NCBI GenBank assembly: GCA_032718565.1 | Contig: JAVGVS010000537.1 | Location: forward strand, 167,285 to 231,284 | Direction of reading: 5' to 3' | DNA from: Distichodus sexfasciatus | Taxonomy: Eukaryota > Chordata > Actinopteri > Characiformes > Distichodontidae | Length of the DNA stretch: 64,000 bases | In this document: positions 22,080-30,947 of the stretch, one piece after another | How positions within the stretch are numbered: the first letter of the stretch is position 1 | Layout of the letters: every line of letters starts with the position of its first letter | Position numbers and translations under genes: made by a program | Notes under the pieces: generated by a model | What the model was told of the DNA's origin: nothing | Databases searched by the model: none | What the model saw: the letters and a program-made list of their open reading frames with translations, nothing else

Positions 22080-22385
22080 ATGAAAAAAAGGTTCGTCTTT
22101 TCACAAGATTTACGTGCTAAACGCTGGACAGAAAACGGATTTTATGAGTTGTCGAAAAACGGCGCTGACCCTTGTGCGAAATCTCCTAAATTTATTAAGT
22201 GCGCCGGGTAACATCCCTCTGAGCCGGCTAAACAGTACGGTGCCTTGAAGAAGAGAAAGGGCCTTCGAGGATTTCAGGCCGACAACCGCTTTCTCGCCGA
22301 AGAAAAAGTTGGTTCAGAAGGGCGGTTTATCGCGACCTTTAGTTACTTTTTATTGCCTACTTTATCGCTACTTGTTACTCGGAAA
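22080..22385 (+). pseudogene. Polinton basic core-like protein 1
   Basis: It starts MKKRFVFSQDLRAKRW and, over three frames, passes through AKQYGALKKRKGL (22210-22260) to a 'VQKGGF' segment and a hydrophobic end (about 22310-22385). This Lys/Arg-rich profile with a terminal GGF plus hydrophobic tail is typical of the short protein next to the ATPase in animal Polintons. It is probably DNA-binding in the virion, by analogy with adenoviral core proteins. Confidence 0.55.
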
Positions 22386-23073
22386 ATGCACAACGCCAGA
22401 AATGTACGCCGTGCTCTGCCGGAAAGCAGATGGCGAACGCCAATTATTCGAGACGTTCTTGCCAAACCGACATTCGCCAAAGGGCGAAGACCTGTTAGAC
22501 CTGGAATGAAAGCCGTCGGAGAAACGGATTTACCCGCATTAACCAAGATAGCTTTGTACACGCAGCTGTTGCAAAAGTACCTTTACTTTAACGAAACAAA
22601 AGTCGCTGAAAACAAAACCCTCTCGCGACGCTACCGGACGCTTTCCGCTAAAAGAAGGGGTCGCCCGGCGGCCTCGTGGAAAATTTACCAGCGCCGAGAC
22701 GAACGCCCGCCTGATGGCTTAAGTTTGGGGCGGTCTTTGGAACGAATCGCGGGAATTTGTGCATAAAGACAAAACCGCCATGTAGTCATACCTTTCGATG
22801 CATTAAAAGCCGCCTACTTGTACTCACAAAAAATTCTCTCAACGAAAAAAAAAAAACCCAAAGGATGGTTTCATTTCCTAAAAGCTTTGGCCGACGCTAA
22901 CACCCCCTCTTTCTGTTAAACCACCCGCTCAAGAAAAAGAACTGACTCCTTTTTTTAAACCTCATGTATTCGAAAGGCTACTGAAACCCTCTTTTAACGA
23001 TTCTTTGGAGAGTACGCCCCTCGTTAAAAGAAAAAATAGATCCAAATCACAATCTCCTTGGATTCGTTACTAA
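22386..23073 (+). pseudogene. Polinton core-like protein 2
   Basis: It begins with MHNA at 22386 and ends WIRY before a stop at 23071-23073. Recognisable parts are YTQLLQKYLYFNE (about 22558-22600), a basic centre, and LKALADANTP (about 22880-22910) with a Pro/Ser-rich end. It is the last rightward gene before the convergent junction, the usual position of this second minor virion protein in fish Polintons. Frameshifts at about 22480, 22640 and 22750 break it. The assignment is by position and partial text only. Confidence 0.5.
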
Positions 23074-23075
23074 CT

Positions 23076-23385
23076 TTTTTGTGTGTTTGAGTACTAAACT
23101 TTTTTTTTTTTTTCATCCAAACCTTTGTTTAAACTTGGATATTTTTTACTCATCGCTTTTGTGGTATAAACTTTTGTATTTTTTATACATTACTTTGAGC
23201 ATTAAACTTTTTTTATTCATCCAAACTCTTTTGCTTAAAGTTGTATATTTGTTATTCATCACTTTGTGTTTTAAAAATAAATACATAAAGCATTCATCAA
23301 CTTTTTTTTTCCTAAGCATCATTTTTTATTAATAAAAGTCGCAATAGCAAACGGTTTTTTGAGGGGGGTACAAGATCGACAATGG
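23076..23385. repeat. A/T-rich repeated junction between convergent Polinton genes
   Basis: Three diverged copies of a T-rich unit of roughly 75 bp (pattern 'actaaacttttttt', 'catccaaac', then 'tttgtattttttatac') fill the point where the two transcription units meet. AATAAA at 23277-23282 could end the rightward transcripts. Confidence 0.55.
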
Positions 23386-23389
23386 CGAC

Positions 23390-23835
23390 GTAAATTTGAT
23401 TTAATTTCTTTCACGACGGTGCAGACGGAACATCGCTTTGCCCGAAAAGGTCAGCCAGAATCCACGATTCTTTTTGAAAAGCAGACGCCTTTTAGACGGT
23501 TCCTACAAACATAGTTGCCCGCAGGTTCTGGGCCAGAGGTCTTGGTAGTCTGTTACGCTGAAGGAGACGCGTGAAGAAGAAGAGTTTCTTCTGTAAAAAA
23601 ACGCAGGTCGCCCTGGGAAATCCTTGGAAGGTTGGTGGAGATCCGTACGAGTCGAAAAACTCCGCTCCCCCTTTAGCGGTAATTAAAACGGCCAACCAGT
23701 GCTCTCCCGGAAGAGGCGGTCGTGCGTGTTGACTATGAATCCGCGGAGGTTCCAGAGCTGGTAACAGGTCAGAAGACAACGCCTCTTTTTAAATCCTTAA
23801 CGCAACTCATCGCCGGCGAGCTTTATCTCGTCCAT
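23390..23835 (-). pseudogene. Polinton adenain-type cysteine protease
   Basis: Virion maturation protease of the adenain/Ulp1 fold. The start MDEIKLAGDELR is at 23835. The catalytic His segment is GEHWLAV (about 23695-23715), followed by EFFDSYGSPP (about 23640-23670), and the nucleophile segment TCGQLC (about 23511-23530) lies in another frame. His, acidic and Cys positions are all present, but two or more frameshifts separate them. It follows the capsid gene with almost no gap, as in other Polintons. Confidence 0.88.
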
Positions 23836-23859
23836 CGTTATTATTTTTTGTAAAAGTCC

Positions 23860-25142
23860 ATAAGAACTTCTTTGGTTAATTCTGCGACAGTTGTCAAAAA
23901 CGGAGTACACTATCAACTTCACGGTGTTGGGTAGAGGGTTGCGGAATCGAACGTCCAGCCTGACGGGCGGTCTTAACGCAACGAGACACGGACGCTGCTC
24001 TCGTCCGACTCAGGTTGAAGGCGGTCAGTGTAACCGCTGTGGTATTCGTCAAATGGCTAAAGGTTGATCTTTAGACTTTCTGCCCGTGACCTGGATCAAA
24101 CTAAAATACTTCAGACATTTCTGTTTTTGAAAAACGGGCGAGTAGGGGCGTGGAGTGGGGTAAGCGACGCCGCTTCACGGTGACTTGCAAAAGACTCCAC
24201 GTCAGAATGTTGAGGGTTGCGGGTATAAGACCCGCTAAAGGACTCGTTGCCGACCAAACCCAAAACGATGATTTTCGGCACTTGTCCTAAAAACAAGTTG
24301 TCTTGCGCAGAGACCCTCGCGCCGGCGGGGATGCTGACCACTTTACGTTGACTCTTTCCAAGGGGTATTTGGCATTGGCGCGAGTCAGCGCGGCCTCGTG
24401 TCCCAGTCTGACTCAAGCGGGTTCAGGTTCACCTTTTTCACGTAAAGTAGAGCGGTCAGTATTTTTAATTTGTAACCGGCGTTCGGGGTCGAGGACATCA
24501 AAACGAACTCGTTTTTGTTACGAATCAGTTTTATCCGGACGCTTAATTTAATTTAAAAAGCGAGCTTTTTCTTGAAACGAACATCGCTGTGCAAGTGTCC
24601 CAGCAGTCGAAGAAGAACCGGTTGGGGTGCGCGCGGCGCTTATGGCCAGCCCCCTGTTGTCGCCGTCGGGGTCTCCCGCGTCCATGTGCCCCGCTGTGTC
24701 TTTGGCGAAGAGTCCTGCGGAAAACTGAGAATGGAGGGTGTCTTCGGAAAAATTGAGCAGACATTCCAACATGGCTCGAAAGCCGTAGGTAGAGCTGTTT
24801 CTGAGGATGAGCTTGCTCTTCAAGGAAACGCCCAGCTGGCTGGAAAATGGTGGCCACGGGTAGTTGGATTAAACCCACTGGCCCGCTGGCAAGTCCGCGT
24901 TGCCGGGCGTGGTTATTTTCGGCCCGGTGAGAAATAGCAGGTGTTGGTTAGATCCAGGTAGAAAGCCGGCCGCTCTAACCCGCGATGTAAAATTCGATGG
25001 GCCCGGTGTCAGTCAGAGACGCTACGGGCGGGGTTTCCACGTAACGGTAGGATTCTATGCTGTTTCGCGCCATAGGCACCGAAAACAAATCCAGGCTCCG
25101 ACTTCATACACCCTGAGAGAGGCTTTCGTGCAGCAGCGACAT
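23860..25142 (-). pseudogene. Polinton major capsid protein (double jelly roll, hexon-like)
   Basis: Forms the capsomer of the Polinton virion. The start MSLLHESLSGCMKSE is at 25142. FGAYGA- and RNS-like text follows, then STYGFRAMLECLLNFSED (about 24745-24800), KDTAGHMDAGDPDGDN (about 24660-24710), GNESFSGSYTRNP (about 24205-24250) and PLPNTVKLIVYSVFDN (about 23895-23945) near the end. These are the conserved landmarks of the adintovirus/Polinton hexon. The 1.28-kb span would give about 430 residues, somewhat below the remembered size of such proteins (near 500), suggesting deletions besides the several frameshifts. Confidence 0.9.
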
Positions 25143-25264
25143 GGCGCTTCTTTTAAACTGTTTTTTCTAAAAAAATGTCGACGGTTGGCTGCTTTTTTTT
25201 CTTCTTTGTTCTTCTTTTTTGGCGGTGTTCCTGCGGAGGGACGCGACCTTAGAGGCGGAGACTG

Positions 25265-25622
25265 CTTTTAAAATGCGTGTCCTCGAGGTCGGTTTTTTGC
25301 TTTTGAGGTCTGGGCTGAACCCCCAGCGTCTCGGCTAACCCCGAATTCTCCTGATTTTCTCCGCCGTGAGACCATGCGAGGATTCCGTATGAGTTTGAAA
25401 TCGTATCCTTGGCTATGTTGGCGAGCGGCGGCTTACATGAGGTTTGGACTATATTTAACTCCCCGCGTTAAACAGAGGTACGGCCTTTCGAAACAAAGCG
25501 CGAAAAACGCTGCCCAGGCCTTTGCCGTATTGGACGGGGGACCCTTGAAAACCGACGATTCCTCCGCCCGCTTGATCGTTGTAGTAAGCGACGATCTCGG
25601 TTAGGTCCTGGTGATATTGCAT
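25265..25622 (-). pseudogene. Polinton pVI-like minor virion protein
   Basis: It starts MQYHQDLTEIVAYYNDQAGGG at 25622 and continues GKGLGSVFRALFRKAVPLFKRGVKY. The amphipathic glycine-rich and FR/LF segment resembles the small protein upstream of the hexon gene in adintoviruses, which is compared with adenovirus pVI and X. The second half is frameshifted, with a His/Asn-free basic tail. A role in capsid assembly or membrane interaction is inferred from that comparison only. Confidence 0.6.
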
Positions 25623-25699
25623 CTTTCGTTTTTTTTAAAAACCCAAAACTATCGACTCGATAAAGGCCTGAAATGTAGTTTCACGATGACTTTTCCAAA

Positions 25700-26460
25700 T
25701 TCAAACTTTACGTTTTGGTTTTGATCCGTCTTGATTTCTATCAATATTTCATCTATTTCTCTTTTACTGACTCTGTAGTAGTGCACGTGATCAAAACGCA
25801 CCGTGACGGCGCTCGGCGACTGCGCCGGGCGCTACCACGGTTCGCAGTAAAGAGGAGCCAAAACGTCGCCCACGGCCTGCTGTCGAATGACGTCGGAATA
25901 AACGTACAAGTAAAAATTACCTCCTCTTATGTCGAACGGGTGGCTTGTAGTACTTCGCCGGCTAACGCCCGGCCCACTCGTCGTCGTCGAGACCCAGAAT
26001 GCGGGCGAGCTGACCCGAACATTTAAGGCGTAACGGCCACTTGTCCTCGGAGGCCAGTTGTTTAGCCGCCTGTCCTAGGACCAGGCGTATGCGATTGCTA
26101 ATGTCGTCGGCCACCAAAGCACCTTTTAGCTCGACGGTCTGAAGCTGCCTGTTTATTTCGGCGACGATAAGTCTTTTCACGCGGCGAGTAATAACCCGGT
26201 TTTATTGTAAATCTCATAGTCGACTTGGGTTCGAACCCATGGACACCCAAAATTCCGCGCGTCCTCTCGGATTCTCCCCTTCGGGTACCGTGTACCACGT
26301 CACGGGGTAGCTCATTTCAGACAAACCCACTTCCCAATCTCCGCGCAGACGGATGGTTTTAGACAATTTTACGCGAAAGCTGGAAATGGTGTTTTGCGGA
26401 AACACATCGCTGCTGGCGTTGCTCGCTAAAGTGATGTAAAAATCGTGTTCTTTCCTCCAT
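25700..26460 (-). pseudogene. Polinton minor capsid protein (penton-like, single jelly roll)
   Basis: The N-terminal text HDFYITLASNASSDVFPQNT (about 26375-26435) and DWEVGLSEMSYPVTWY (about 26285-26335) is the conserved start of Polinton minor capsid proteins. The open stretch 25962-26180 adds VAEINRQL and ARILGLDDD, the later jelly-roll landmarks. The original start is probably the ATG at 26460, one base out of frame with the HDFYITL segment. Beyond 25960 it is scrambled by frameshifts. It would occupy capsid vertices. Confidence 0.85.
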
Positions 26461-26561
26461 ATGACGTCTCTCCTACCCGAATAAAATTTTTTAAAAATTA
26501 TAAAAAAAAAACTAGCCCGACAAAAACCAAGGGCGAACCGGTCTTTGACCTCCGAATCCAC

Positions 26562-27600
26562 TTAATCAATTTCGGGTCCCATCCTTCCATCGCACTTTAG
26601 GTGCCAACGATCGCTTTCTTTCCTGTCCAGTATTTTTTCTATTCTGTAAACTTTGTCTTTCGGGATCGAAATTTTTTGCAGTTCTTCGGCGTAAAAGGTT
26701 CCTTCGATTATTTCGTCGTCTAAATCTCTAAGTTTGTACATCGGCGATGTCTCTTCACGATTTCAGTCTAATCTTAAAAGTATTCGTCCGAAAAGTCTGC
26801 CTTCGTGACTTTTTCATGAAAAAGCCTCCGCTTTTGAAACGCTAACCGTCACGATTTTGAATTTGGGGCGCAGGCGAGGAGAAGAAAGAAGTTTTCAGAT
26901 AAACGGTGAAATATCAAACTTGTTACTTTCGTCCACCTGTTCCGGGGTCGTTCCGATCGCTCTGTGAACGGTCCCGTTGTAAGATTTCACAAGGTCTTGT
27001 ATCGCGTCCGTATATCGGTAAGTATTGAAAGCGGTAAAGTATCTAAACATTCTGGTTTTCAGCGTTCTGTTAAACCGTTCTACGACCGACGCCTTTAGTT
27101 CGCCGCTGCAGAAATGATCGATGGCGTCAAAAGCTTTGAAAACGAGAGTTCATAAACTTTTTACTCTTTTATCGCTTAACCGCTACCGTTTCCTTTACCC
27201 AGACTTAAAACGCCTCAAACGTCATGTGACTCGAAACCCAGTTTGTCCTTCAACACGGCATTTGCCGTATTTCGAAACATCGCCTATACATCGCCAAGAT
27301 AAATTTGTTTCGGCTGCCAGGTTCCGAGAGGTTGCTGACGCCATGCAGATCTATTTGCTAATGCGCTGCCTTTTCTCGGTACAAACACCATCGCTTTCAT
27401 CTAAAGCTGGGCCTTTTAGGTTTGTGTAAGGTGTATGTCTGACTCTGGAGAAAGCGATTGGTGTTTACATTTATCGGTCAAGCCTGTTGACCGTTTTGTA
27501 AAGGCCCGCTATCACTAGGGACTTTGCACGCCGGGTCGTGGGTACAACGAAATTAAAGTGTCTTTAGCTATGGTGGAAAAAGAAGACTGACGAGATTCAA
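26562..27600 (-). pseudogene. Polinton retroviral-type integrase
   Basis: The integrase inserts the element with a 6-bp target duplication. The best part is the core end: KASVVERFNRTLKTRMFRYF (about 27035-27095), which keeps the catalytic Glu, then DAIQDLVKSYNGTVHRAIG (about 26955-27015). The C-terminal chromo-like region YKLRDLDDEIIEGTFYAEEL (about 26685-26745) and VYRIEKIL (26640-26662) run to a stop at 26562-26564. The N-terminal zinc-binding and first two Asp regions (27120-27600) are too decayed to identify. Not functional. Confidence 0.9.
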
Positions 27601-27844
27601 GTTTTAAAAGTTTTACTGCTTTTTTTTATTATTTATTTTCAAAATACATGTATTTATTATTTTTAATACCATTTTACTTTTTTTTTCTTTTTTTGGGTCA
27701 TAGTCATCTAATCTATTAGAGATTTTAAAAAATTAGTAGGTGATTAAAAAAGCACACAATAAAATGTAACAACTTATTAAGAACATGTATCGACACAAAG
27801 ATTTCTTTCTACATGAACCTACATGTTTCAAAAAATAGCAGCAC
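27601..27844. other. A/T-rich non-coding stretch inside the Polinton
   Basis: T-rich then A-rich sequence between the integrase and the tandem repeats; nothing else is seen. Confidence 0.4.
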
Positions 27845-28220
27845 AGACTTGCATCGATACAAAGATTAAAATGAAACTTTTAAACATACGACACTACAAA
27901 CTGTATATATTTTAAAAAACATGCATAAATACAAAGATTAAAAATGAAACTTTTAAACATAATGCACACTACAAACTTCGTATATATTTAAAAAAAACAT
28001 GCATAAATACAAAGATTAAAAATGAAACTTTTAAACATACGACACTACAAACTGTATATATTTAAAAAAAACATGCATAAATACAAAGATTAAAAATGAA
28101 ACTTTTAAACATAATGCATTAATTACAAACTGTATATATTTAAAAAAAAAAAACATGGCAAATACAAAGATTAAAAACAAAACTTGTAAACATAAACTAT
28201 ATATATGTTTCAAAACAAAC
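27845..28220. repeat. Tandem repeat, about five copies of a 75-bp unit
   Basis: Each unit reads 'catgcataaatacaaagatt', then 'aaaaatgaaacttttaaaca', then 'cactacaaactgtatatat' and a short A-run. Copies start near 27848, 27921, 28000, 28073 and 28152, with the outer ones most diverged. It separates the accessory gene from the integrase/capsid block. Confidence 0.85.
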
Positions 28221-28274
28221 CCTGGAATGGTACTGAACTGTGTGTAACACCCAGGATTTCTCACCCTGTAAGAG

Positions 28275-28332
28275 ACCGGCTTGACTTGCCGGTGGTTTCT
28301 GAAGGGTCAGGACTCAGAATTTTCTAGTCCTG
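28275..28332. other. Two adjacent perfect hairpins beyond the right accessory gene
   Basis: ACCGGC-ttgactt-GCCGGT (28275-28293) is followed 14 nt later by CAGGACT-cagaattttct-AGTCCTG (28308-28332). Both stems are perfect in a decayed element. They lie about 130 nt beyond the stop of the leftward accessory gene, so they could be a 3' UTR structure. AATAAA follows on the plus strand at 28335. Confidence 0.45.
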
Positions 28333-28462
28333 CCAATAAAGGTGCCAGAACAAGACCCGGCTATGTTCGAGGATCGCTTTCCATGTGCCGCGGTTTAAAA
28401 CGAAACACTTTCTGCAATAATTCTCACTCAAAAGGGTAAAAGGCCGGTTTTCATTTTAGCAC

Positions 28463-29769
28463 TCAGACATACATTTGATTATTTTGACGAGTAAACGGAA
28501 AGTTGCGGTTCCCATATACCCTGAGATGTTTCGCAGCGAAACAGGTATGTCCAGACATTCGCGGTTTTGTGATGGTCGGTCGCTTTTGACAACCGTAACA
28601 TTCCTTCGTTTTGAAACATTCGTAACCGCGCAGTAAACTGCTTGCCCAGATGTGTTCGACGATCGAAACGAACTCGATTACTTCTTCGGTCGATGAGAAC
28701 TCGGCCATTTCTTCCACCGCTCGACGATATCCACTATTCTCATCGCCCGCTGCCGCCCGATTCTTCATTCTCATCCTGGACTTTCTCCCGACCTTCACCG
28801 TCTTCAGACGCGTCGTCTGCAACCACCATCTCATCGTCCGCGTCGTCTGATTCTCCACTCTCATCCTGGACTTTCTCCCGACCTTCTTCACCCCGCCAAC
28901 CTCTTCTCGCCACGCTTTTTTCTTTCCACTTTTTTTTGGTGACCTTTCCACCAAGATCTGCTGGGTTGCTCTCCTTCAGGGTTGAATTTGAAACTCTCGT
29001 GTCGTATTCTCTTATACTTGCTGTCTTGCAAACTGACAAAAAATACTTTTGACCCGTACGACTTGACTTTGACTCCGAGTGTTAAAACGCGACCGCCGTG
29101 ATTGTCGCTTTGAATAGTAGTGATGTGTTTTCCTACAACACACGTAGTGTGCTTCTCCTTTTCCCTCTCAAACTTTCTGTTTTTCAGATGCGCGAGCAAA
29201 GGCTCGATCTCATAGTCATCGTCACCACCCCACCGGTTTAGGGCGGAAAATTCATCCAGAGACAAGGATATGGTTACGTCGTCTCCGTCTTTCAGACAAA
29301 AGAACGAAATGTATCGCTGAGAGTCTGACGTTTCTCTGGGCTCAACAAGCAACCAGTGTCCTGCCAAATGTTTGAACGTGACTCTGGGTTTGAAAAACCT
29401 GTCTTCTCTTTTCTTTTTGGGAGCTTTGGGGGTCGGAGGGGGTGCCTCATATCCACTCCTCCTCTTCTTTTCAGGCGTCCTTTGACCATCGTTTTCTGTG
29501 GGATACGTCTTTGGACGGATGGCGATCGGCCAGTAGCGTTCAGGTATGTCCAAAGTCCTGAAAATTTCCCGACTTTTCTCAGTTTCAGTGGGCGTAAGAG
29601 TGGCCTCCGCATCTCCTTTTGGATACAAAGAAGAAGGCCACAGAGCTTGCGGTATCCCGATATTTACGAGTTTCTCGCGCAAACAGCTGCAGTATTCTAC
29701 TAGGGTGTAACACCGGTCGTCTGTGTCGATGACATGGTCGGTGGGGGCCTTTTTGGGAGATTCCTCCAT
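28463..29769 (-). pseudogene. Polinton right-arm accessory protein, unrecognised family
   Basis: It opens at 29769 (MEESPKKAPTDH) and stays open for 293 codons to 28888, the longest open frame in the element. A duplicated IPxxxWPxxxxPK motif is at about residues 38-50 and 75-88, then a Lys/Pro-rich linker (about 95-125), then two beta-rich segments (about residues 133-170 and 220-260) of unknown fold. Two frame changes (near 28900 at an A-run, and near 28760) would join it to an acidic Glu/Asp/Ser repeat and to a C-terminal domain with ECFKTKECYGC and GHTCF, possibly metal-binding. Stop at 28463. Its position next to the TIR with its own TATA box suggests an early, host-interaction role; this is inference. 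Confidence 0.6.
28770..28885. repeat. Duplicated 28-bp segment coding the acidic repeat
   Basis: The segment 'tctcatcctggactttctcccgaccttc' occurs, in pieces with small changes, at about 28770 and again at about 28860. It encodes two REKVQDE-type repeats flanked by Asp/Glu runs in the accessory protein. Confidence 0.6.
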
Positions 29770-29824
29770 CTTTGGGTTGAGGGCTTGTCTTGTCCGGCTG
29801 TTCTCTTTTCAGCCTGCATGGTCT

Positions 29825-29834
29825 GTATTTTATA
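29825..29834 (-). promoter_or_regulatory. TATA box of the right-arm accessory gene
   Basis: The minus strand reads CTATAAAATA about 56-65 nt upstream of the start codon at 29769, just inside the right TIR. The spacing is suitable for a promoter independent of the capsid genes. Confidence 0.55.
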
Positions 29835-30189
29835 GTTGACAAGCGGGAGGACCCCCCCACCCCCCCGAATTCCAATAACGTCATCCATACATCCCTGTGC
29901 GCCTCCTCCGGTTACATACAACATCGCACACAGTCGATGCCCAGCTGATGCGACCACATTCCTTTTGACCGTTTCCATGATATCATCTTTAGGCTCTGGG
30001 AATTCCAACGACGTCATCCATACATACGTCATCCCGTCTCAGGATGACCTCACTCGCGGCCGTACACTCACTGGACCCAACAAATTCCTAGGACGTCACA
30101 AAGTACCGCCCAGGGGACAAAACCGGTCCCCTCACTAACACGCTGTTCAGTCTTCTGCGGATCACACGCGCTTACGAGTCTCGGCACCT

Positions 30190-30257
30190 TTGGAAGTTTG
30201 TTCCAACTTTGTGGGGTCTTTCATAAGGATTATATCTCTCTTGGAAGTTTGTTCCAA
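30190..30257. promoter_or_regulatory. Two 17-bp palindromes in the right TIR
   Basis: TTGGAAGTTTGTTCCAA occurs at 30190-30206 and 30241-30257, mirroring the left TIR pair. The four copies are identical in sequence, although nearby TIR sequence differs by small indels. Confidence 0.5.
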
Positions 30258-30656
30258 CTTTTTATTCGGATTGCTTTTTTGTTTCGTTATTTTTATTCCT
30301 GTGTTTTATTCGGATTACTTTTTTTAATTCACATGAGGATTACTTTTGGAATATTTAAGTTCTCCTTTTTTAATTTAAAAATGGACTAATTGTTTTATTT
30401 CCCATCGGATTACTTTTTTGTTTCGTTATTTTTATTCCTGTGTTTTATTCTCATCTTCCATGAGGATTACTTTTTTTAAATTCACACGAGGATTACTTTT
30501 GGAATATTTCATTTCTCCTTTATTCTCATTTTCCATGCGGATTACTTTTGGGGTTTTATTTTTATTCTTTTATTTCATTTCACATTCCATGTTTGGATTA
30601 TTTCCCATACCATTTCCCCCCCATGGATTCCACCCCGGCTTCTAGGCACAGATTTT

Positions 30657-30830
30657 TTCACACGTTGCGTCACAACGTACCCCGGTATGCGCGGCATTTT
30701 CACACGTTACGTCATCGCTACAACGTACCCACGGAATTTACGGTATGCAAAGAATTGTCACACGTTACGTCATCGCTACCTCACCCCGGAATCTACGGTA
30801 TGCCAGGAATTTTCACACGCTACGTCATAG
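30657..30830. promoter_or_regulatory. Four tandem units with CRE/ATF-like TTACGTCA sites
   Basis: CACACGTTACGTCATCGC or close variants start at about 30657, 30701, 30759 and 30814, each followed by 'acc..ggaatt..cggtatgc'. TTACGTCA is a CREB/ATF-type site. G/C boxes (ggggcgggg) follow at 30833-30895. Together they resemble a Pol II enhancer/promoter near the element end. Confidence 0.5.
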
Positions 30831-30941
30831 GGGCGGGGCAGGGGGAGGGGGGTGATTGATGAGGGGGCGGGGCATCCTTGACAGGTGGGCGGGGCTTAGG
30901 GTCATAAATCATTTTGTCACAAAGTAGGTATATATACTACT

Positions 30942-30947
30942 AGTGAT
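30942..30947. repeat. Right target site duplication AGTGAT
   Basis: Identical to 15387-15392; it marks the exact right boundary of the Polinton. Confidence 0.9.

Larger units (their letters stand above)
15393..30941. mobile_element. Polinton/Maverick (endogenous polintovirus, adintovirus-like)
   Basis: A 15,549-bp element begins AGTAGTATATATACC and ends with its inverse. It has terminal inverted repeats of about 1 kb and a perfect 6-bp target duplication. It encodes protein-primed DNA polymerase B, packaging ATPase, core-like proteins, adenain-type protease, double-jelly-roll major capsid, pVI-like protein, minor capsid and retroviral-type integrase: the full Polinton gene set. It also carries accessory genes in both arms. 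Left genes read rightward, right genes leftward, meeting at an A/T-rich junction near 23.1-23.4 kb. Coding regions, especially 19.8-21.8 kb, are visibly more G/C-rich than the host. Most genes contain many frameshifts, so the copy is inactive as written. Confidence 0.96.
29920..30941. repeat. Right terminal inverted repeat of the Polinton
   Basis: Inverse of 15393-16410. It carries the AGTAATCC block (as GGATTACTT, about 30310-30550), the two 17-bp palindromes and an outer array of TGACGTAA sites that is longer than in the left copy. The inner end is at 'acatcgcaca'. Confidence 0.93.

Noticed and set aside
23076..23340. The 83-codon hydrophobic open frame at 23081-23332 as a membrane protein
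   Set aside because: The Phe/Leu/Tyr-rich sequence comes from T-rich repeated DNA between convergent genes; no family or conserved pattern is seen.
27121..27429. A 102-codon plus-strand open frame inside the Polinton
   Set aside because: It lies opposite the integrase, whose minus-strand motifs (VVERFN and neighbours) are convincing; the plus-strand protein has no family resemblance.
28740..29052. Plus-strand Ser/Pro-rich open frame (28642-29052) as a separate gene
   Set aside because: It is antisense to the acidic repeat of the right-arm accessory gene, which produces Ser/Pro-rich text on the opposite strand.
15393..30941. Teratorn-like herpesvirus/piggyBac fusion or an adenovirus insertion
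   Set aside because: No herpesvirus genes or piggyBac transposase are seen; the integrase, 6-bp duplication and protein-primed PolB point to a Polinton, and an adenovirus would lack the integrase.
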